DNA of 64,000 nt. Origin: Microbacterium esteraromaticum (lineage in GTDB: Bacteria; Actinomycetota; Actinomycetes; Actinomycetales; Microbacteriaceae). Positions 39,602-48,195 of this stretch are shown here, piece by piece. A program made the translations under genes and the position numbers. The notes beneath the pieces are model-generated. The model had not been told where the DNA came from, ran no database searches, and saw nothing but the letters and a program-made list of their open reading frames with translations. The number at the start of each line of letters is the position of its first letter. The stretch's first letter is position 1. Location of the stretch: contig NZ_JAFBBS010000001.1 in the NCBI RefSeq assembly GCF_016907315.1, positions 2,728,001 to 2,792,000 on the forward strand, written 5' to 3'.

Positions 39602-41491
39602 ATGAGCATGGGTGGTGGCGCAGGCCGCGGCGGAGGATTCCGCGGCGTGGACGAAGCGGCACAACGGCGGCTCAACGCGGCCGCTCCGAAGGTGCCCGGT
39701 CTCGGGCGTCGCGTCATCGCGCTGTTCAGCCCGTACCGCGGACGTCTCGTGTTCACCGCGCTCCTGGTCGTCATCGGCGCGGGCCTCGCCGTGATCCCGC
39801 CGCTGCTGGTGCAGCGCATCTTCGATGACGCGCTGTTCCCGCTCGACGGCGGGGGTCCGCGCATCCCCCTGCTCACGATGCTGGTGAGCGTCACGATCGG
39901 CCTGTTCCTGCTCTCGGCGGTGCTGGGGGTGATGCAGACGTGGCTCACGTCGACCGTCGGAAACGAGGTCACGGGTGACCTGAGGGTGCGGCTGTTCGAG
40001 CATCTGCAGGCGATGGAGCTCGGCTTCTTCACCCGCACCAAGACCGGAGTCATCCAGTCGCGTCTGCAGAACGACGTCGGCGGCGTGTCGGGTGTGCTGA
40101 CGAACACCGTCACCAGCGTGCTCGGCAACACTGTGACCGTCATCGCATCGCTCGTCGCGATGGTCCTCATCGACTGGCGCCTGACGCTGATCGCCGTGAT
40201 CCTCATGCCCATCCTCGTCCTCGTGCAGCGACGCGTGGGCCAGGTACGGGCGCGGATCGCCGGTGAGACTCAGGAGTCGCTGTCGGAGCTGACCAGCATC
40301 ACCCAGGAGACGCTGAGCGTCTCGGGCATCCTGCTGTCGAAGTCGTTCAACCGGCAGCGCACCGAGTCGGTGCGATACCAGAACGAGAACCGCAACCAGG
40401 TGCGTCTGCAGGTGCGCCGGGCCATGAGCGGTCAGGGATTCTTCGCGGTGGTGCAGGTGATCATGGCGAGCGTGCCGGCGATCATCTACCTCGTCGCGGG
40501 GTTCTTCCTCGTCGGCGATGCACCCGAGATCACCGCCGGGGCCATCGTCGCGTTCACCACCGTGCAGGCCAGGCTGCTCATGCCCCTGATGGGGCTGATG
40601 CGCGTGGCGCTGGACCTGCAGACCTCGGCCGCGCTCTTCGCCCGCATCTTCGAGTACCTCGACATGGTGCCGCAGATCCAGGACGCCCCTGGTGCGATCG
40701 ACGTCGCCGACGCTCCTGGCCCCCGCGGTCGCATCGAGTTCAAGGATGTCGTGTTCCGGTATCCGGATGCCGCCGCAGACGCCCGCCCGACGCTCGACGG
40801 GGTCTCGTTCGTCGCCGAACCAGGCACGCACGTCGCCTTCGTCGGCCCCTCAGGCGCGGGGAAGACCACGATCCTGTATCTGGCTCCTCGTCTCTACGAG
40901 GCGACGGACGGCACTGTCGAATTCGCCGGGGCCGACGTGCAGAAGCTCACGCAGGAGTCGATCATCGATCAGATCGGCATCGTCTCGCAGGAGACATACC
41001 TCTTCCACGCCACCATCCGCGAGAACCTGCGGTACGCGAAGCCGGATGCCACCGACGAGCAGCTCGAGCGCGCGTGCCGCGCCGCGAACATCCACCACGT
41101 GATCACATCGTTCGAGCAGGGCTACGACACCGTCGTGGGGGAGCGCGGATACCGGCTCTCGGGCGGCGAGAAGCAGCGCATCGCGATCGCTCGGGTGCTG
41201 CTGAAGGACCCGCCCGTGCTGCTGCTCGATGAGGCGACCTCCGCCCTCGACACCGTCTCGGAGCGCGTCGTGCAGGAGGCTCTGGATGCCGCGGCGCAGG
41301 GCCGCACCACCCTGTCGATCGCGCATCGACTGTCGACCGTGATCGATGCCGACATCATCCATGTGGTGGAGGCGGGCCGCATCGTCGAGTCGGGCACCCA
41401 TGCTCAGCTGCTCGCCGGGGGCGGACTGTACGCGACGCTGGCCGCGCAGCAGATGGCATCGACGCGGGTGCTCGAGGACGGGCAGCATTGA
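39602..41491 (+). CDS. ABC exporter, fused permease and ATPase (MsbA/LmrA-like)
   Basis: 629 residues. A Gly-rich start (MSMGGGAGRGGGFRGVDE) precedes six membrane helices between about residues 45 and 330. The ATPase domain has Walker A VGPSGAGKTTILYLAPRL (about residue 413), Q-loop VSQETYLF, signature YRLSGGEKQRIAIARVLL and Walker B LLLDEATSALD. It is a half-transporter, so it should work as a homodimer or with an unlinked partner. The substrate is unknown (drug, lipid or peptide). It ends in a hairpin shared with the converging SDR gene. Confidence 0.92.
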   Translation: MSMGGGAGRGGGFRGVDEAAQRRLNAAAPKVPGLGRRVIALFSPYRGRLVFTALLVVIGAGLAVIPPLLVQRIFDDALFPLDGGGPRIPLLTMLVSVTIGLFLLSAVLGVMQTWLTSTVGNEVTGDLRVRLFEHLQAMELGFFTRTKTGVIQSRLQNDVGGVSGVLTNTVTSVLGNTVTVIASLVAMVLIDWRLTLIAVILMPILVLVQRRVGQVRARIAGETQESLSELTSITQETLSVSGILLSKSFNRQRTESVRYQNENRNQVRLQVRRAMSGQGFFAVVQVIMASVPAIIYLVAGFFLVGDAPEITAGAIVAFTTVQARLLMPLMGLMRVALDLQTSAALFARIFEYLDMVPQIQDAPGAIDVADAPGPRGRIEFKDVVFRYPDAAADARPTLDGVSFVAEPGTHVAFVGPSGAGKTTILYLAPRLYEATDGTVEFAGADVQKLTQESIIDQIGIVSQETYLFHATIRENLRYAKPDATDEQLERACRAANIHHVITSFEQGYDTVVGERGYRLSGGEKQRIAIARVLLKDPPVLLLDEATSALDTVSERVVQEALDAAAQGRTTLSIAHRLSTVIDADIIHVVEAGRIVESGTHAQLLAGGGLYATLAAQQMASTRVLEDGQH

Positions 41492-41512
41492 CGGGCGCGC
41501 TGCCGCCCGTCA
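41489..41512. terminator. Bidirectional terminator between the ABC exporter and SDR genes
   Basis: TGACGGGCG-CGCTGC-CGCCCGTCA, a perfect 9-base stem. Its outer bases include both stop codons of the converging genes. Confidence 0.7.
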
Positions 41513-42280
41513 GTGCACCGACAGACCACCGTCGACGAACAGCGACTGGCCGGTGACGTAGCCCGATGACCGTCCGGCGAGGAACACCGCGATGCCCGCG
41601 AAGTCCTCGGGCACACCGTTGCGACCGACCATCGTCCGTGCCGCCAGCTGCCGCACCTTCTCCTGATCCTCCTGCAGGCGGGCGTTCAGGGGAGTGAGCA
41701 CGAAACCGGGCACCAGGGTGTTCGCGGTGACGCCCTGGGATGACCATGCCTCGGCCTGCGATCGGGTGAGCGACTCGAGCCCGCCCTTCGAGACGCCGTA
41801 CACCCCGCTGGTCACGAAGGCACGGTGCGCCTGCTGAGAGCTGATGTGGATCAGTCGTCCGAAACCGCGCTCGAGCATCCCCGGCGCGTAGCGGCGGCTC
41901 AGCAGGAAGGGCGCCTCGAGGTTGACGGTCATCGTGGCATCCCAGACGTCCATCTCGATCTCGTTCATCGGCGGACGCAGGTTGATGCCCGCCGAGTTCA
42001 CGAGGATGTCCGGCTCGCCGAACGGCTCGGCTGCGGCGTCGGCGGCGGCGAGGATGCCGTCGCGGGTGCTGAGGTCGCCGACGACTCCGGCGGCTTGCCC
42101 TCCCGCCTCCGTGATCTCGCGCACCACCTCGTCGATCCGCTCGCCGCCTCTTGCGACGATCACCACCGACGCGCCCGCGCCCGCGAGAGCGATCGCGATA
42201 CCCCGGCCGATTCCGGAGGACCCGCCGGTGACGACGGCGGTGAGGCCGTGCAGCGAGAAGAGACCGTCGAGGTTCACCAC
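41510..42280 (-). CDS. Short-chain dehydrogenase/reductase (gluconate 5-dehydrogenase-like)
   Basis: 256 residues. The Rossmann Gly motif is VVTGGSSGIGRGIA (about residues 17-30), NAG appears as VNSAGINL, and the catalytic Ser-Tyr-Lys triad as ISSQQAHRAFVTSGVYGVSKGG. The GRNGVPEDFAGIAVFLAGRSSGYVTGQSLFVDGG end is typical of classical SDRs. The GTG at 42280 overlaps the glycosyltransferase end by 7 bases; a second GTG at 42277 gives a 4-base GTGA overlap and is equally likely. The substrate is not identifiable. Confidence 0.87.
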   Translation of the reverse strand: MVNLDGLFSLHGLTAVVTGGSSGIGRGIAIALAGAGASVVIVARGGERIDEVVREITEAGGQAAGVVGDLSTRDGILAAADAAAEPFGEPDILVNSAGINLRPPMNEIEMDVWDATMTVNLEAPFLLSRRYAPGMLERGFGRLIHISSQQAHRAFVTSGVYGVSKGGLESLTRSQAEAWSSQGVTANTLVPGFVLTPLNARLQEDQEKVRQLAARTMVGRNGVPEDFAGIAVFLAGRSSGYVTGQSLFVDGGLSVH

Positions 42281-43212
42281 GCCAGCGCCTCCGCCATGGT
42301 CGGGTCGGGTGTCATATCGTCATACCCCGGCAGGGCTCGCATCGACGCCTCGAAGGCGTCGAGTGCAGCAGCGTAGGCGGGGTCGGGATGCTCGGAGGCG
42401 ATCGTCTGCAGCGAGGGTAGATCCATGGCGAGGATGAGCGCGACCCGGGCGCGGACGGCGGCGTGCTGACCGGCGGCCATGAGCACGTCGATGCCGCCGA
42501 GCAGAGCCGCGAGGTAGTCGTGCAGCACCGGCAGCCGGGCCTTGCCCTGCGTGATCGAGGAACCGTCGTCCCGCACGCGCCAGTGCACGGCGACATCGGG
42601 GATGACGTCGAACGCGCGGGCCTCGGTGTACATCCGCTGCGCGACGACCTGGTCCTCGTAGGCGACGTTCTCGGGGAAGCGAAGTCGTTCCCAGAGAGAG
42701 GAACGGCTCAGCTTCGACCACGCGACGATGTTCGCCGAGGCCTGGGGATGCTCGGCGAGCGTCACGCCCAGTCGTCGCGGCGCAGTGGCGGCGGCCACCC
42801 ATGGCTGCACACGGCCGGCGCGATAGGCGCCGTCGACGAGACGTGAGCGCACATAGGCCGCCGCAGCGAAGTCGCTGCCCGACTCCTCGAGTGTGCGCAG
42901 CCAGGTCTCGATGGCGTGCGGTGTCAGCTCGTCGTCGCCGTCGAGGAACCCGACGAAGGGCGTGTCCACGCGATCGAGGGCGACATTGCGGGCGGCGCCG
43001 AGGCCGCGGGCCTCGTCATGACTGAGCACCTCGAACCGGGCGTCGCGTGCCGCGGCCGCCGTGAACACGGCACCCGTGTCGTCGTGGGAGCCGTCATCGA
43101 TGAGAAGAGCCCGCCATCGGCCTTCGGTCTGCGCCTGCAGGGAGGTGAGGGCGGCGGGAGCGAAGGCGGCGATGTCGCGTCCGGGCACGATCATCGTCGC
43201 GAGCGGGTTCAC
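42274..43212 (-). CDS. Glycosyltransferase, family 2
   Basis: 312 residues. The GT-A fold is seen from MIVPGRDIAAFAPAALTSLQAQTEGRWRALLIDDGSHDDT (nucleotide-sugar binding DDGS), with the metal-binding D-x-D as FVGFLDGDDELT (about residue 94) and a later YEDQVVAQRMY block (E-D-Q) found in family 2 polymer or teichoic acid glycosyltransferases. Its first residues lack the usual Ser/Tyr of the family but the fold is intact. The GTG is set by TAGACT 6 bases upstream. It is followed, with an overlap, by the SDR gene. Confidence 0.85.
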   Translation of the reverse strand: MNPLATMIVPGRDIAAFAPAALTSLQAQTEGRWRALLIDDGSHDDTGAVFTAAAARDARFEVLSHDEARGLGAARNVALDRVDTPFVGFLDGDDELTPHAIETWLRTLEESGSDFAAAAYVRSRLVDGAYRAGRVQPWVAAATAPRRLGVTLAEHPQASANIVAWSKLSRSSLWERLRFPENVAYEDQVVAQRMYTEARAFDVIPDVAVHWRVRDDGSSITQGKARLPVLHDYLAALLGGIDVLMAAGQHAAVRARVALILAMDLPSLQTIASEHPDPAYAAALDAFEASMRALPGYDDMTPDPTMAEALAW

Positions 43213-43218
43213 GAGCCG

Positions 43219-43224
43219 AGTCTA
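43219..43224 (-). promoter_or_regulatory. -10 element TAGACT, leaderless start of the glycosyltransferase gene
   Basis: On the minus strand TAGACT is followed by CGGCTC and the GTG at 43212. Confidence 0.58.
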
Positions 43225-43320
43225 CGGCGCGGAGCGCGACTCGAGACCGGCCACGGGCATCCGGAGCCTGTGCGCCTGCCGCGCACATCACGCCGCTCGC
43301 GGGTCGGGCCACGGCGCCGC

Positions 43321-44469
43321 TCACGCCCCGGCTACCGCCGCGACGGCGTCCGCGACGAGCGCCGCGAGGTGCTGCGCGGCACCTTCGGGCAGCGGTGCGC
43401 GACCGAAGGTGAAGCGCACCGAGGTCTGCGCCACCTCGGGAGCGACGCCTATCGCGAGCAGCACGGGCGAGGGGTCGTCGCTGCCGGCGGCGCACGCCGA
43501 CCCGCTCGACGAGATCACCCCACGGCGCTCGAGCTCGAGCAGCACCGACTCGCCGCTCGTGCCGGCGAACGTGAAGCTCGCGAGGTTCGGCAGCCGCCGA
43601 TCCGGCGATCCGGTCAGCGACGCCCGAGGCAAGGCATCCAGAACCGAGGTGATGAAGGTCTCGGTCTGAGCGGCCACCCATGCGACGCTCTGCTGGCGCT
43701 CCGCCTCGGCGAGGTCGAGCGCGGTGGCGAGACCGACGGCTCCCGCGACGTTCTCGGTGCCGCTCCGGCGGCCGCGCTCCTGACCGCCTCCGTGCAGCAG
43801 TGGCTCGAGCGGTACGCGCGAGCGCACGGCGACCGCGCCGATGCCCTTCGGCGTCCCGAGCTTGTGCCCGGCGATCGAGATCGCATCCGCTCCCAGCGTC
43901 CGCAGGTCGAGCCATCCAGCCGACTGCACAGCATCGACGTGCACCGGCACCTGCCGGGCATGGGCTGCGCTGATCAGCTCGGCCACGCTCTGCACGGTGC
44001 CGATCTCGTTGTTCGCGTGGCCGATGCTCACGAGAGCGGTGTGCGCGGCGTCCAACGCGGCGCGCAGATCCTCGACAGACACCGCGCCGGCGCCGTCGAC
44101 CGGCAGCAGCCTCACCGGCACACCGTGCAGACGGCGCAGATACTCGGCCGACTGCAGGATGGATTCGTGCTCGATAGGGGTGGTGATGAGCCCGGCGGGC
44201 TCATGTGCCGCCTGCATGGCGCCGAGCACGATGCCCTTCACAGCGAGGTTGTTCGCCTCCGTGCCCCCCGAGGTGAAGATCACTTCTGACGTGCGCACGC
44301 CGAGCGCTGCGGCGACGCGCCCGCGCGCCCATTCCAGCGCCTGCGCCGCCGCCTCACCGACGGTGTGGTGGCTCGAAGGGTTGCCGAAGACGCCCGTCAG
44401 GTACGGGCGCATGGCATCGAGCACCTCGGGACGCACCGGCGAGGTCGCGGCGTGATCCAGGTAGAGCAC
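43321..44469 (-). CDS. Cysteine desulfurase (NifS/IscS-like) of the nad operon
   Basis: 382 residues. The PLP lysine is in ISIAGHKLGTPKGIGAV, the HEH motif in TTPIEHESIL, and the catalytic Cys in ISSSGSACAAGSDDPSP. The chosen GTG at 44469 gives the family-typical start VLYLDHAATSPVRPEVL and lies just 1 base after the nadC stop; an ATG at 44508 would overlap nadC by 38 bases. The last position in a nadA-nadB-nadC operon fits a role in supplying sulfur for the Fe-S cluster of NadA, as for NifS in Bacillus; this is inference. Chain length and loop are of the IscS-like type I class. Confidence 0.88.
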   Translation of the reverse strand: MLYLDHAATSPVRPEVLDAMRPYLTGVFGNPSSHHTVGEAAAQALEWARGRVAAALGVRTSEVIFTSGGTEANNLAVKGIVLGAMQAAHEPAGLITTPIEHESILQSAEYLRRLHGVPVRLLPVDGAGAVSVEDLRAALDAAHTALVSIGHANNEIGTVQSVAELISAAHARQVPVHVDAVQSAGWLDLRTLGADAISIAGHKLGTPKGIGAVAVRSRVPLEPLLHGGGQERGRRSGTENVAGAVGLATALDLAEAERQQSVAWVAAQTETFITSVLDALPRASLTGSPDRRLPNLASFTFAGTSGESVLLELERRGVISSSGSACAAGSDDPSPVLLAIGVAPEVAQTSVRFTFGRAPLPEGAAQHLAALVADAVAAVAGA

Positions 44470-44470
44470 C

Positions 44471-45322
44471 TCAGCCGACCCGGAGGTCGAGCCCGAGATC
44501 GAGCGCACGCGCCGAATGCGTCAGCGCGCCCACCGAGATGACCTGCACACCGGTCTCGGCGATCGCCCGAACCGCGTCGAGGCTCACCCCGCCCGAGGCC
44601 TCGACCGTCGCGCGCCCGGCGATCAGCGCGACTCCCGCTCGCAGGTCGTCGAGCGAGAAGTTGTCGAGCAGCACGGTGTGCGCCCCGCCGTCGAGCACCG
44701 CCTCGATCTGATCCAGCCGATCGACCTCCACGACCACGTGGGTGGTGTGCGGCAGTCGCGAGAGTGCCTCGCGCAGCGCGGTCGCGAGATCGTGTCCGCT
44801 CTGGCGGAGCACGGCGAGGTGATTGTCCTTCGCCATCACGGCGTCCGACAGCGAGCGCCGGTGGTTGCCGCCCCCTCCTGAGACGACTGCGTGCCTTTCG
44901 AACTCTCGGAGCCCCGGTGTCGTCTTCCGCGTGTCCGCGATGCGCGCGCCGGTGCCTGCGACCGCATCGACGTACGCCGCGGTGAGGGTCGCGATGCCGC
45001 TCATGCGCTGCGTGAAGTTCAGTGCCACGCGCTCGGCGGTGAGCAGGCTGCGGGCGCGTCCGGTCACGGAGGCGAGGGCGTCTCCGGGCTCGAAGCGGTC
45101 GCCGTCGGCGACGTGCAGATCGACCCGCACCTCGGGGTCGGTGAGGCGGAACGAGGCTGCGAACACCTCGCCGCCGCTGAACACGCCGGATTCGCGTGCG
45201 ATGAGATCAGCGGTGGCGTCGGCCGACGCGGGCAGCAGCGCGGTGCTGGTCAGGTCGCCCCACGGGGCGTCTTCTTCGAGCGCGGCCGAGACGGTGCGTC
45301 GCAGAGTGGCTGGCGTGATCAT
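44471..45322 (-). CDS. nadC: Nicotinate-nucleotide diphosphorylase (carboxylating)
   Basis: 283 residues. It converts quinolinate and PRPP to nicotinate mononucleotide, the third step of de novo NAD synthesis. Conserved blocks are EEDAPWGDLTSTAL, RVALNFTQRMSGIATLT, the PRPP/quinolinate site TRKTTPGLREFERHAVVSGGGGNHRRSLSDAVMAKDNH, and the barrel end VEASGGVSLDAVRAIAETGVQVISVGALTHS. The ATG forms a 4-base overlap with the nadB stop. Longer in-frame starts fall inside nadB. Confidence 0.95.
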   Translation of the reverse strand: MITPATLRRTVSAALEEDAPWGDLTSTALLPASADATADLIARESGVFSGGEVFAASFRLTDPEVRVDLHVADGDRFEPGDALASVTGRARSLLTAERVALNFTQRMSGIATLTAAYVDAVAGTGARIADTRKTTPGLREFERHAVVSGGGGNHRRSLSDAVMAKDNHLAVLRQSGHDLATALREALSRLPHTTHVVVEVDRLDQIEAVLDGGAHTVLLDNFSLDDLRAGVALIAGRATVEASGGVSLDAVRAIAETGVQVISVGALTHSARALDLGLDLRVG

Positions 45323-46794
45323 GCGGCTCCGATCAGGGCGCGGGAGAGGATGAAGTGTGCGCCCAGCGAGTCGGTGCGGGCGAGTGCGGCGGATGCCATG
45401 GAACGCGCCACCGTGAGCAGATTCGCGTCCTCCTGATCGGCGGGCGATGCCGCGACGGGTATCCGCCACGCGTGCAGGCGGGCGAGGGCATCCCGCAGAC
45501 CCTCCTCCGTGCGGATCAGCCCTACCTGCTCCCACATCAGCTCCTGCAGGGCCCTGCGCGAGAATCCCGAGGCCGTTCCGGCGCGGTCGGGTTCGCGACC
45601 GTGCACGTGCCGGGGCCCGGAACCCGGCCACCGGGCCGGCGGCGCAGGCAGCGCGAGCGACTCGGCGGCCCTCGCCCCGAACACGGCGCCTTCAAGCAGG
45701 GAGTTCGACGCGAGCCGGTTCGCACCGTGCACGCCTGTGCGCGCCGTCTCGCCGACGGCCCACAGACCGGGCAGGGTGGTGCGTCCGTCGACGTCGGTGA
45801 CGACGCCGCCCATCAGATAGTGAGCGGCCGGCGTCACCGCGACCGGCTGCCGAGACCAGTCGATGCCGCGTCGGCGCAGCTCGGCATCGATCGTGGGGAA
45901 CCGCTCGGCCAGTGCGGTGGCGCCCAGCGCGGTCGCATCCAGCACGATCGGCTCGCCCTGCTCCTCAGCACGGCGAGCGATGGCCCTCGCGACGACGTCG
46001 CGCGGAGCGAGTTCAGCATCCGGATGCTCGTCGAGCAGGAATCGGCGACCCGCGGCATCCCGCAGAACGGCGCCTGCGCCGCGCACCGCCTCCGAGACGA
46101 GGAACGAGCCGCCGTCGACCAGCACCGTCGGGTGGAACTGCATGAACTCGAGGTCGGCGACGGCGGCGCCCGCGCGCAGGGCGACGGCGATGCCGTCGGC
46201 AGTCGTACCCCGGGGATTGGTGGTGTGAGCGTACAGGCCCCCGGCGCCGCCGGTCGCGAGTACCACGGCATCCGCCCGCAGCGTCTCGCCGTCGATCGAG
46301 CGGATGCCGGCCACCCGGCCTTCGTCGACGATCAGGTCGGCGACGAACAGTCCCTCACGGACGGTGATGGGCGACGTCCGCACCCGGTGCGTCAGCGCCG
46401 CGGAGATCGCGGCGCCCGTCGCATCACCGCCGGCGTGCGCGATGCGCGGACGACTGTGCGCAGCCTCGAGTGCTCGGGCGACCTCGCCGTCGGGCGTGCG
46501 ATCGAATGGCACGCCCGACGCGATCAACGCGTCGATCGCGGCGGGCGCGCCGTCGACGAGAGCGGTGATCGCCAATGAGTCGCCGTGTCCGTCACCGGCC
46601 TGCAGGGTGTCGAGAGCGTGCAGCGCGGGGGAGTCCCCTGGGCCGTAGACCCCGGCGATGCCGCCCTGGGCATGCGCCGTGCAGCCATCGCCAAGAGCTC
46701 CTTTGGACACGAGCGTCACGTCGTGCCCCAGCGCATCGGCACGCAGGGCGGTCGTGAGACCGGCGATGCCGCCGCCGGCGACGATGACGTTCAT
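45319..46794 (-). CDS. nadB: L-aspartate oxidase
   Basis: 491 residues. It oxidises L-aspartate to iminoaspartate, using FAD. The dinucleotide-binding N-terminus is VIVAGGGIAGLTTALRA, followed by SKGALGDGCTAHAQGGIAGVYG. The substrate and FAD blocks EFMQFHPTVLVDGGSFLVSEAVRGAGAVLRDAAGRRF and GLWAVGETARTGVHGANRLASNSLLEGAVFG are complete. The C-terminal three-helix domain follows. The ATG overlaps the nadA stop by 4 bases, and the stop overlaps the nadC start. Confidence 0.95.
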   Translation of the reverse strand: MNVIVAGGGIAGLTTALRADALGHDVTLVSKGALGDGCTAHAQGGIAGVYGPGDSPALHALDTLQAGDGHGDSLAITALVDGAPAAIDALIASGVPFDRTPDGEVARALEAAHSRPRIAHAGGDATGAAISAALTHRVRTSPITVREGLFVADLIVDEGRVAGIRSIDGETLRADAVVLATGGAGGLYAHTTNPRGTTADGIAVALRAGAAVADLEFMQFHPTVLVDGGSFLVSEAVRGAGAVLRDAAGRRFLLDEHPDAELAPRDVVARAIARRAEEQGEPIVLDATALGATALAERFPTIDAELRRRGIDWSRQPVAVTPAAHYLMGGVVTDVDGRTTLPGLWAVGETARTGVHGANRLASNSLLEGAVFGARAAESLALPAPPARWPGSGPRHVHGREPDRAGTASGFSRRALQELMWEQVGLIRTEEGLRDALARLHAWRIPVAASPADQEDANLLTVARSMASAALARTDSLGAHFILSRALIGAA

Positions 46795-48089
46795 CGCGGC
46801 TTCGCCGCCAGCATGCGCTGCAGGGCCACCCTCGCGGGCTGCGCGACGGCATCCGCAACCCGGATCCGGTTCTGCACCCGTCCGGCGACGAGCTCTTCCA
46901 GCACCCAGGCGAGATATCCGGGGTGGATGCGGTACATCGTCGAGCACGGGCAGACGACGGGATCGAGGCAGAAGATCTCATGCTGCGGGTGCTGGGCTGC
47001 CAGGCGACGGACGAGATTGATCTCGGTGCCGATCGCGAACGTGGTGGGTTCGGTCGCCGCGGCGATCGCCTTGCGGATGTGGTCGGTCGAGCCCGCTTCG
47101 TCGGCCGCGTCGACGACCTCGGCGGGGCACTCCGGATGCACGATCACCCGTACGCCGGGATGCTCGGCGCGAGCCTTCTCGATCTGGTCGACGGTGAACC
47201 GGCGGTGCACCGAGCAGAATCCGTGCCAGAGGATCACCTGCCCGTCGCGCAGGTCAGCGGCGGTGGATCCGCCCAGTGGCCTGCGCGGGTTCCACATCGG
47301 CATCCGATCGAGCGGCACCCCCATCGCCTTGGCGGTGTTGCGGCCGAGATGCTGATCGGGGAAGAACAGCACTCGGCGACCGCGGGCGAACGCCCATTCC
47401 AGCACGGTCGCGGCGTTCGACGACGTGCACACGATCCCGCCGTGGCGTCCGACGAAGCCTTTGATCGCGGCGGAGGAGTTCATGTACGTGACGGGCACGA
47501 CGGGCAGCAGGCCGTCGCCGTCCGGCTCGTCGAGCGGACCGAGGACCTCGGAGAGCTGCTCCCAGCAGTCCTCCACCTGGTCGATGTCGGCCATGTCGGC
47601 CATCGAGCATCCGGCAGCGAGGTTGGGGAGGATCACCGACTGGGCTGGGTCCGAGAGCAGATCGGCGGTCTCGGCCATGAAGTGCACGCCGCAGAACACG
47701 ATCGCCTCGGCATTCGGATGCTCGAGGGCGGCGTTCGCGAGCTGGAAGGAGTCGCCGACGTAGTCTGCGTGCCGCACGACCTCCTCTCGCTGGTAGAAGT
47801 GCCCGAGCACGACCACGCGGTCGCCGAGGGCCTGCTTGGCCGCGCGGATGCGCGCATCGAGCTCGTCCTCGCCGGCTTCGCGATACTCGGCCGGGAGCTC
47901 GCCCTGGCGGGGAGCCCCGACCGGGATGACGTCGCCCATCGACGAGCCTGGTCCGTATCCGGGGCGGCTGTCGAAGTTCCAGGGGCCGTCCGCGAGGTCA
48001 GTGGTGCAGGTGGGATCGAGAGACGCGCCCGTGACGATCGCCTGCATGGCGTGATCCACGGAGGGGTCGATGGTGCGGAGGAGGGACAC
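46791..48089 (-). CDS. nadA: Quinolinate synthase
   Basis: 432 residues. It condenses iminoaspartate with dihydroxyacetone phosphate using a 4Fe-4S cluster. The three expected Cys ligands are in EAIVFCGVHFMAE, VHPECPAEVV and DPVVCPCSTMYRIHP. The GHFYQREEVVRHADYVGDSF and MNSSAAIKGFVGRHGGIVCTSSNA blocks mark the NadA repeats. Actinobacterial NadA has a longer N-terminus, as here (about 90 residues before the core). GTG start with GAAGGCGG upstream. It is first in nadA-nadB-nadC-cysteine desulfurase. Confidence 0.95.
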   Translation of the reverse strand: MSLLRTIDPSVDHAMQAIVTGASLDPTCTTDLADGPWNFDSRPGYGPGSSMGDVIPVGAPRQGELPAEYREAGEDELDARIRAAKQALGDRVVVLGHFYQREEVVRHADYVGDSFQLANAALEHPNAEAIVFCGVHFMAETADLLSDPAQSVILPNLAAGCSMADMADIDQVEDCWEQLSEVLGPLDEPDGDGLLPVVPVTYMNSSAAIKGFVGRHGGIVCTSSNAATVLEWAFARGRRVLFFPDQHLGRNTAKAMGVPLDRMPMWNPRRPLGGSTAADLRDGQVILWHGFCSVHRRFTVDQIEKARAEHPGVRVIVHPECPAEVVDAADEAGSTDHIRKAIAAATEPTTFAIGTEINLVRRLAAQHPQHEIFCLDPVVCPCSTMYRIHPGYLAWVLEELVAGRVQNRIRVADAVAQPARVALQRMLAAKPR

Positions 48090-48100
48090 GCGGGACCGCC

Positions 48101-48157
48101 TTCTGGTCGATATGACATTTACTGTCTGTCGCTCAGATTAGGTCGATCTGACCAGAA
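48101..48157 (-). promoter_or_regulatory. nadA promoter with candidate NrtR operator
   Basis: On the minus strand a TAATCT -10 element (48135-48140) is followed by GACAGTAAATGTC (48114-48126), an inverted repeat lying just after the expected transcription start. The whole region is framed by an 8-base inverted repeat TTCTGGTC/GACCAGAA (48101-48108, 48150-48157). The position suits a repressor site for NrtR, encoded just upstream; the exact NrtR motif of this group is not known to me. Confidence 0.55.
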
Positions 48158-48195
48158 GTGCAATCGGATGGCGGCTCTGTGACGAGCCGCCCGGG

